From Paraphysomonas bandaiensis (taxonomy: Eukaryota; Chrysophyceae), in contig CBFFRP010000623.1 of assembly GCA_965644295.1 (NCBI GenBank), positions 1 to 31,595 of the forward strand: a stretch of DNA of 31,595 bases, written 5' to 3'. The notes beneath the pieces are model-generated. The model saw only the letters and a program-made list of their open reading frames with translations. It searched no databases and had not been told where the DNA came from. Shown here in pieces: positions 19,272 to 29,900 of this stretch. Both the position numbers and the translations under genes were made by a program. Within the stretch, counting starts at the first letter, position 1, and every line of letters starts with the position of its first letter.

Positions 19272-20568
19272 CATATGATTCATCACAACCTAGTATTTTA
19301 TATCGCAGCGACATCAAGGAAACTATATGTTAGTGCAGGATAAGATACTTAATGTGTAACACATGATTCGTCGCTGTAAATCACTTGTATATCGTAGCTG
19401 TATTGAGGAACGTCAGACATATCGTAAACAAACTATATCATGCTGTTTATGTCGACAAGAGAAGCACTGCTCAACATATAATTCACACAGACTAATTAAG
19501 AATTATAATAACTACAAAATCTTGCTCATCACAACATCAAAGCGACTTCAACATATTTTTTGACTTAAACATTCGTACGTTTTGTTGAATGTTGTTTATC
19601 TGTAAGCAATTAAAAGCTGTAGCTTGAGGTTTTTTGAAATATGTCGTCTTTTAATCGCCCAATACCGTAGTTGAAAACAGTATTACACGAATAAATTAGT
19701 ATGATAAGAATTATGTCAGTGAAATTGAAATAAACTGTCTGTATAGATCTGATAATATTGATTTGTCCGAAATTAACATCGCAGATTGTTTAACTTAATT
19801 AACTGAACTGTAAACTTAACTCAATAATCAATTACTAACGTATTTCGTTGTCATCATTCATTAATTCACTAAATTGATAGCCATACACTGCTACCAATCA
19901 ATATTATCATATCTTAGATAGTTGATAGTTACGACTTCGATATGAATGAACTTAATCCAAGCATCAGAAGGCAGAAGATGCTTTCTAGTCTTGTTATATG
20001 TCTACAACACAGGGGGTAAGATATACAGGATACCCTTTAAAGATAACATTATACAGGAATGTTTCCAGTGCAACACAAAGAACGATAAGAGTTGTTAATC
20101 ACAATTTCAATTAAGAGACTGTTGAGTAAATTTTCAGTTCAGTTGATTTTGTCTTTGTCTTTCAGGTGAATTTGTACCGGGCGCATAACTTTAAAAACAA
20201 TGTGTTCACACCCCTACCGAGTTATGAAAGTGGATAGAATGCACCCTTCGATGAAATCATCACAACATTTATCAATTAATAATCACAATAATCACAAAGT
20301 CCTGGTAGTGGACAGCCGAAAGCTATCGAAGTATAGTAGAATACAAGAGAATTCGTTTAATTTAATTCATTACCAACTTCAACCTAACAGAATCATCAAC
20401 CTCTAATATCATCACATGCTACTCAAAAGCAAAGCATACATAACTGTGGCAATACGTGACTGGAATGGTCGACTCTGTGCGAGTGTTCTCTAGTACCAAC
20501 CAACTTACGGGGTAACTAACACTAATCAAATCTAACAATATAATATTTACATCATACTTATTATATAT
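19272..20568. other. Intergenic region with a degenerate short repeat
   Basis: This 1.3-kb AT-rich stretch lies between two gene 3' ends and contains no supportable gene. A weak tandem similarity with a period of about 90 bp lies at 19268-19440 (AACATATGATTC...TATATCGCAGC and AACACATGATTC...TATATCGTAGC). Short plus-strand ORFs at 19363-19563 and 20200-20406 have no recognisable features. Confidence 0.55.
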
Positions 20569-20973
20569 TTATCCAAAATAACCCATGTCAGTCTCCAGCG
20601 AAAGCAGGCGTTCTTGCAACCGACGAACTTCGTTCTGAACTGTACTCCAAGCGCGACGCTTGATTGATATCATCGTTTCGCGAAGTGCATCGACAGACTT
20701 AACAAGAGCATTCCTATCTACAACTACGCCATTAGGCGAAATTATTTCCTCTACAGCAGACATATGCTGAAATAAGAGAGAGTATAAATCCGCGATAATC
20801 ACTTCACTCTCGCTAAAAACCATATCGTTTTTAGATTTCTGTAAATTCGCTAGCAGCTTCCGAGCATCACATAAATCAACATCAAAATCAGTACAACCCT
20901 CGCCATTTACTTTGTCCGCACCCTCATACTCAACATCATCAAGTGGCGATGATGATAAGGGAGCTTCTCGGGC
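20569..20973 (-). CDS. Unique terminal exon of the repeat gene, helical C-terminal region
   Basis: This 405-nt exon (134 residues plus TAA) starts with the same ~26 residues as the repeat exons (AREAPLSSSPLDDVEYEGAD) and then switches at GEG to unique sequence. The unique ~108 residues are strongly helical in pattern: DVDLCDARKLLANLQKSK, SEVIIADLYSLLFQHMSAVE, NALVKSVDALRETMISIKRR, and a heptad-like end VQNEVRRLQERLLSLETD. A short coiled coil or helical bundle that anchors or oligomerises the protein is plausible. I do not recognise a family. Unlike the repeats it is single copy here, which fixes the strand and 3' end of the gene. Confidence 0.72.
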   Translation of the reverse strand, partial: AREAPLSSSPLDDVEYEGADKVNGEGCTDFDVDLCDARKLLANLQKSKNDMVFSESEVIIADLYSLLFQHMSAVEEIISPNGVVVDRNALVKSVDALRETMISIKRRAWSTVQNEVRRLQERLLSLETDMGYFG

Positions 20974-23900
20974 CTACAACAACACAGACACACAAACACA
21001 ATTCATTAGAAACAATCAATACACTGTAGATAAAATACTAACAACAACAATAAGATCAACATAAACAATAACAATAATGTAAATGACAACAACATTACAC
21101 ACTCAGACACCACGTACATTAGCACTAGACCCGACACCATCATCTCTCTCTGCAGGACCAACATCATCAACATCAACAGGACGCAAAACACCATCCTCCG
21201 AAACAGGTGCCACATCCTCCGACACGGGTGCATCATCCACAATCTCACGAACACCATCTACATCGCCCACAGAATCCTTACGCATATCTTCATCCACAGG
21301 CACAGTGCTCGGTTCCGATTCTGCTTTAGGTACATCACTGTCTGATACACCTCCTGGAGTAGTATCACCCCTATCCCCACCATCCAAATCAGATGATTTG
21401 CCATCCGCAGAGGGAACAGTGCTAAGAGCACCCTCTCCTTTCTCACTATCCTCGTCATTTACTCTGTCCGCACCCTCATACTCAACATCATCACGTGGCG
21501 ATGATGATAAGGGAGCTTCTCGGGCCTACAACAAAACACACACAGAAACACAAACACAATTCATTAGAAACACTCAATACACTGTAGATAATATACTAAC
21601 AACAACATAAACAATAACAATAATGTAAATGAAAACAACATTACACACTCAGACACCACGTACATTAGCACTAGACCCGACACCATCATCTCTCTCTGCA
21701 GGACCAACAACATCATCCTTATCAGAATCATTAACATCAACAGGACGCAAAACACCATCCTCCGAAACGGATGCATCATCCACACTCTCATGAACACCGT
21801 CTACATCGCCCACAGAATCCTTACGCATATCTTCTTCAACCAACAATGTATTTTCATCTGATGTTGACATCATATCTATATCACAAATGTCGTCATCACC
21901 AGACAACTCAGATGACATCATACTGTCGCTCAAAGAGTCATCATCAACTTCGTCATCAACAGACTCTTGCATTGCCAGCAATGCAACGGTTCCAACAGGG
22001 GAATCTAGAGGACGATTAAGCAAGGTACTCTGTTCCGATTCTGCTTTAGGTACATCACTGTCTGATACATCTCCTGGAGTAGTATCACCTCTATCCCCAC
22101 CATCCAAATCAGATGATTTGCCATCCGCAGAGGGAACAGTGCCAATAGCACCCTCTCCTTCCTCACTATCCTCGTCATTTACTTTGTCCGCACCCTCATA
22201 CTCAACATCATCAAGTGGCGATGATGATAAGGGAGCTTCTCGGGCCTACAACAACACAGACACACAAACCAATTCATTAAAAACATTCAGTACACTGTAG
22301 ATAATATACTAACAACAACATAAACAATAACAATAATGTAAATGACAACAACATTACACACTCAGACACCACGTACATTAGCACTAGACCCGACACCATC
22401 ATCTCTCTCTGCAGGAACAACAACATCATCCTTATCAGAATCATTAACATCAACAGGACGCAAAACACCATCCTCCGAAACGGATGCATCATCCACACTC
22501 TCATGAACACCGTCTACATCGCCTACAGAATCCTTACGCATATCTTCTTCAACCAACAATGTATTTTCATCTGATGTTGACATCATATCTATATCACAAA
22601 TGTCGTCATCACCAGACAACTCAGATGACATCATACTGTCGCTCAAAGAGTCATCATCAACTTCATCATCAACAGACTCTTGCATTGCCAGCAATGCAAC
22701 GGTTCCAACAGGGGAATCTAGAGGACGATTAAGCAAGGTACTCGGTTCCGATTCTGCTTTAGGTACATCACTGTCTGATACACCTCCTGGAGTAGTATCA
22801 CCTCTATCCCCACCATCCAAATCAGATGATTTGCCATCCGCAGAGGGAACAGTGCCAATAGCACCCTCTCCTTTCTCACTATCCTCGTCATTTACTTTGT
22901 CCGCACCCTCATACTCAACATCATCAAGTGGCGATGATGATAAGGGAGCTTCTCGGGCCTACAACAACACAGACACACAAACACAATTCATTAGAAACAC
23001 TCAATACACTGTAGATAAAATACTGACAACAACATAAACAATAACAATAATGTAAATGACAACAACATTACACACTCAGACACCACGTACATTAGCACTA
23101 GACCCGACACCATCATCTCTCTCTGCAGGACCAACATCATCAACATCATCAACATCAACAGGACGCAAAACACCATCCTCCGAAACAGGTGCCACATCCT
23201 CCTTGGATGCATCATCCACACTATCTACATCGCCCACAGAATCCTTACGCATATCTTCATCCACAGGCACAGTGCTCGGTTCCGATTCCGCCGCTTTAGG
23301 TACATCACTGTCTGATACACCTCCTGGAGTAGTATCACCTCTATCCCCACCATCCAAATCAGATGATTTGCCATCCGCAGAGGGAACAGTGCCAATAGCA
23401 CCCTCTCCTTTCTCACTATCCTCGTCATTTACTTTGTCCGCACCCTCATACTCAACATCATCAAGTGGCGATGATGATAAGGGAGCTTCTCGGGCCTACA
23501 ACAACACAGACACACAAACACAATTCATTAGAAACACTCAATACATTGTAGATAAAATACTAACAACAACATAAACAATAACAATAATGTAAATGACAAC
23601 AACATTACACACTCAGACACCACGTACATTAGCACTAGACCCGACACCATCATCTCTCTCTGCAGGACCAACATCATCAACATCATCAACATCAACAGGA
23701 CGCAAAACACCATCCTCCGAAACAGGTGCCACATCCTCCTTGGATGCATCATCCACACTATCTACATCGCCCACAGAATCCTTACGCATATCTTCATCCA
23801 CAGGCACAGTGCTCGGTTCCGATTCCGCCGCTTTAGGTACATCACTGTCTGATACACCTCCTGGAGTAGTATCACCTCTATCCCCACCATCCAAATCAGA

Positions 23901-26900
23901 TGATTTGCCATCCGCAGAGGGAACAGTGCCAATAGCACCCTCTCCTTTCTCACTATCCTCGTCATTTACTTTGTCCGCACCCTCATACTCAACATCATCA
24001 AGTGGCGATGATGATAAGGGAGCTTCTCGGGCCTACAACAACACAGACACACAAACACAATTCATTAGAAACAATCAATACACTGTAGATAAAATACTAA
24101 CAACAACAATAAGATCAACAACAACAATAATGTAAATGACAACAACATTACACACTCAGACACCACGTACATTAGCACTAGACCCGACACCATCATCTCT
24201 CTCTGCAGGACCAACATCATCAACATCAACATCAACAGGACGCAAAACACCATCCTCCGAAACAGGTGCCACATCCTCCGACACGGGTGCATCATCCACA
24301 CTCTCAGGAGCACCATCTACATCGCCCACAGATTCCTTACGCATATCTTCATCCACAGGCACAGTGCTCGGTTCCGATTCTGCTTTAGGTACATCACTGT
24401 CTGATACACCTCCTGGAGTAGTATCACCTCTATCCCCACCATCCAAATCAGATGATTTGCCATCCGCAGAGGGAACAGTGCCAATAGCACCCTCTCCTTT
24501 CTCACTATCCTCGTCATTTACTTTGTCCGCACCCTCATACTCAACATCATCAAGTGGCGATGATGATAAGGGAGCTTCTCGGGCCTACAACAACACAGAC
24601 ACACAAACACAATTCATTAGAAACAATCAATACACTGTAGATAAAATACTAACAACAACAATAAGATCAACAACAACAATAATGTAAATGACAACAACAT
24701 TACACACTCAGACACCACGTACATTAGCACTAGACCCGACACCATCATCTCTCTCTGCAGGACCAACATCATCAACATCAACATCAACAGGACGCAAAAC
24801 ACCATCCTCCGAAACAGGTGCCACATCCTCCGACACGGGTGCATCATCCACAATCTCACGAGCACCATCTACATCGCCCACAGAATCCTTACGCATATCT
24901 TCATCCACAGGCACAGTGCTCGGTTCCGATTCTGCTTTAGGTACATCACTGTCTGATACACCTCCTGGAGTAGTATCACCTCTATCCCCACCATCCAAAT
25001 CAGATGATTTGCCATCCGCAGAGGGAACAGTGCCAATAGCACCCTCTCCTTTCTCACTATCCTCGTCATTTACTTTGTCCGCACCCTCATACTCAACATC
25101 ATCAAGTGGCGATGATGATAAGGGAGCTTCTCGGGCCTACAACAACACAGACACACAAACACAATTCATTAGAAACACTCAATACACTGTAGATAAAATA
25201 CTAACAACAACATAAACAATAACAATAATGTAAATGACAACAACATTACACACTCAGACACCACGTACATTAGCACTAGACCCGACACCATCATCTCTCT
25301 CTGCAGGACCAACATCATCAACATCAACATCAACAGGACGCAAAACACCATCCTCCGAAACAGGTGCCACATCCTCCGACACGGGTGCATCATCCACACT
25401 CTCACGAACACCATCTACATCGCCCACAGATTCCTTACGCATATCTTCATCCACAGGCACAGTGCTCGGTTCCGATTCTGCTTTAGGTACATCACTGTCT
25501 GATACACCTCCTGGAGTAGTATCACCTCTATCCCCACCATCCAAATCAGATGATTTGCCATCCGCAGAGGGAACAGTGCTAATAGCACCCTCTCCTTTCT
25601 CACTATCCTCGTCATTTACTCTGTCCGCACCCTCATCCTCTACATCATCACGTGGCGATGATGATAAGGGAGCTTCTCGGGCCTACAACAAAACACACAC
25701 AGAAACACAATTCATTAGAAACACTCAATACACTGTAGATAAAATACTAACAACAACATAAACAATAACAATAATGTAAATGACAACAACATTACACACT
25801 CAGACACCACGTACATTAGCACTAGACCCGACACCATCATCTCTCTCTGCAGGACCAACATCATCAACATCAACATCAACAGGACGCAAAACACCATCCT
25901 CCGAAACAGGTGCCACATCCTCCGACACGGGTGCATCATCCACACTCTCACGAACACCATCTACATCGCCCACAGATTCCTTACGCATATCTTCATCCAC
26001 AGGCACAGTGCTCGGTTCCGATTCTGCTTTAGGTACATCACTGTCTGATACACCTCCTGGAGTAGTATCACCTCTATCCCCACCATCCAAATCAGATGAT
26101 TTGCCATCCGCAGAGGGAACAGTGCCAATAGCACCCTCTCCTTTCTCACTATTCTCGTCATTTACTCTGTCCGCACCCTCATCCTCTACATCATCACGTG
26201 GCGATGATGATAAGGGAGCTTCTCGGGCCTACAACAAAACACACACAGAAACACAATTCATTAGAAACAATCAATACACTGTAGATAAAATACTAACAAC
26301 AACAATAAGATCAACAATAACAATAATGTAAATGACAACAACATTACACACTCAGACACCACGTACATTAGCACTAGACCCGACACCATCATCTCTCTCT
26401 GCAGGACCAACATCATCAACATCAACATCAACAGGACGCAAAACACCATCCTCCGAAACAGGTGCCACATCCTCCGACACGGGTGCATCATCCACACTCT
26501 CACGAACACCATCTACATCGCCCACAGATTCCTTACGCATATCTTCATCCACAGGCACAGTGCTCGGTTCCGATTCTGCTTTAGGTACATCACTGTCTGA
26601 TACACCTCCTGGAGTAGTATCACCTCTATCCCCACCATCCAAATCAGATGATTTGCCATCCGCAGAGGGAACAGTGCCAATAGCACCCTCTCCTTTCTCA
26701 CTATTCTCGTCATTTACTCTGTCCGCACCCTCATCCTCAACATCATCACGTGGCGATGATGATAAGGGAGCTTCTCGGGCCTACAACAAAACACACACAC
26801 AAACACAATTCATTAGAAACACTCAATACACTGTAGATAAAATACTAACAACAACAATACGTTCAACAACATAAACAATAACAATAATGTAAATGACAAC

Positions 26901-29900
26901 AACATTACACACTCAGACACCACGTACATTAGCACTAGACCCGACACCATCATCTCTCTCTGCAGGACCAACATCATCAACATCAACAGGACGCAAAACA
27001 CCATCCTCCGAAACAGGTGCCACATCCTCCTTGGATGCATCATCCACAATCTCACGAACACCATCTACATCGCCCACAGAATCCTTACGCATATCTTCAT
27101 CCACAGGCACAGTGCTCGGTTCCGATTCCGCCGCTTTAGGTACATCACTGTCTGATACACCTCCTGGAGTAGTATCACCTCTATCCCCACCATCCAAATC
27201 AGATGATTTGCCATCCGCAGAGGGAACAGTGCCAATAGCACCCTCTCCTTTCTCACTATTCTCGTCATTTACTCTGTCCGGACCCTCATCCTCTACATCA
27301 TCACGTGGCGATGATGATAAGGGAGCTTCTCGGGCCTACAACAAAACACACACACAAACACAATTCATTAGAAACACTCAATACACTGTAGATAAAATAC
27401 TAACAACAACAATAAGATCAACATAAACAATAACAATAATGTAAATGACAACAACATTACACACTCAGACACCACGTACATTAGCACTAGACCCGACACC
27501 ATCATCTCTCTCTGCAGGACCAACATCATCAACATCAACAGGACGCAAAACACCATCCTCCGAAACAGGTGCCACATCCTCCTTGGATGCATCATCCACA
27601 ATCTCACGAACACCATCTACATCGCCCACAGAATCCTTACGCATATCTTCATCCACAGGCACAGTGCTCGGTTCCGATTCCGCCGCTTTAGGTACATCAC
27701 TGTCTGATACACCTCCTGGAGTAGTATCACCTCTATCCCCACCATCCAAATCAGATGATTTGCCATCCGCAGAGGGAACAGTGCCAATAGCACCCTCTCC
27801 TTTCTCACTATCCTCGTCATTTACTTTGTCCGCACCCTCATACTCAACATCATCAAGTGGCGATGATGATAAGGGAGCTTCTCGGGCCTACAACAAAACA
27901 CACACAGAAACACAATTCATTAGAAACACTCAATACATTGTAGATGAAATACTAACAACAACAATACGATCAACAATTACAATAATGTAAAGACAACAAC
28001 ATTACACACTCAGACACCACGTACATTAGCACTAGACCCGACACCATCATCTCTCTCTGCAGGACCAACATCATCAACATCAACATCAACAGGACGCAAA
28101 ACACCATCCTCCGAAACAGGTGCCACATCCTCCGACACGGGTGCATCATCCACACTCTCACGAACACCATCTACATCGCCCACAGAATCCTTACGCATAT
28201 CTTCATCCACAGGCACAGTGCTCGGTTCCGATTCTGCTTTAGGTACATCACTGTCTGATACACCTCCTGGAGTAGTATCACCTCTATCCCCACCATCCAA
28301 ATCAGATGATTTGCCATCCGCAGAGGGAACAGTGCCAATAGCACCCTCTCCTTTCTCACTATCCTCGTCATTTACTCTGTCCGCACCCTCATACTCAACA
28401 TCATCAAGTGGCGATGATGATAAGGGAGCTTCTCGGGCCTACAACAACACAGACACACAAACACAATTCATTAGAAACACTCAATACACTGTAGATAAAA
28501 TACTGACAACAACAATACGATCAACAATTACAATAATGTAAATGACAACAACATTACACACTCAGACACCACGTACATTAGCACTAGACCCGACACCATC
28601 ATCTCTCTCTGCAGGACCAACATCATCAACATCAACAGGACGCAAAACACCATCCTCCGAAACAGGTGCCACATCCTCCGACACGGGTGCATCATCCACA
28701 ATCTCACGAACACCATCTACATCGCCCACAGAATCCTTACGCATATCTTCATCCACAGGCACAGTGCTCGGTTCCGATTCTGCTTTAGGTACATCACTGT
28801 CTGATACACCTCCTGGAGTAGTATCACCTCTATCCCCACCATCCAAATCAGATGATTTGCCATCCGCAGAGGGAACAGTGCCAATAGCACCCTCTCCTTT
28901 CTCACTATCCTCGTCATTTACTTTGTCCGCACCCTCATACTCAACATCATCAAGTGGCGATGATGATAAGGGAGCTTCTCGGGCCTACAACAACACAGAC
29001 ACACAAACACAATTCATTAGAAACACTCAATACACTGTAGATAAAATACTAACAACAACAATACGATCAACAATTACAATAATGTAAATGACAACAACAT
29101 TACACACTCAGACACCACGTACATTAGCACTAGACCCGACACCATCATCTCTCTCTGCAGGACCAACATCATCAACATCAACAGGACGCAAAACACCATC
29201 CTCCGAAACAGGTGCCACATCCTCCTTGGATGCATCATCCACACTCTCAGGAACACCGTCCATAGAATCATTAAGTATGCTGTCACCAGACGCTATCTCA
29301 TCAGCGGTCAATAAATTCTCCTTAATATCATCGGTATCGTTTCTAGATGACGCAACACTGTTATTTGAAGATTCATCATCCTCAGAATCAACAGACTGCT
29401 GCATAGCCAATAACGCAGCTGTTCCTAAACCAGGTGCCAGAGAACTCATAGGCACAGAGCTATCATCATCATCATCATCAACAGGACGCAAAACACCATC
29501 CTCCGAAACAGGTGCCACATCCTCCGACACGGGTGCATCATCCACACTCTCAGGAGCACCATCTACATCGCCCACAGAATCCTTACGCATATCTTCATCC
29601 ACAGGCACAGTGCTCGGTTCCGATTCTGCTTTAGGTACATCACTGTCTGATACACCTCCTGGAGTAGTATCACCTCTATCCCCACCATCCAAATCAGATG
29701 ATTTGCCATCCGCAGAGGGAACAGTGCCAATAGCACCCTCTCCTTTCTCACTATCCTCGTCATTTACTTTGTCCGCACCCTCATACTCAACATCATCAAG
29801 TGGCGATGATGATAAGGGAGCTTCTCGGGCCTACAACAACACAGACACACAAACACAATTCATTAGAAACACTCAATACACTGTAGATAAAATACTAACA

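Noticed and set aside
19363-19563. Small plus-strand ORF with Cys residues downstream of the oxygenase
   Set aside because: It lies in degenerate repeat-like AT-rich DNA with no recognisable motif and probably in the 3' UTR.
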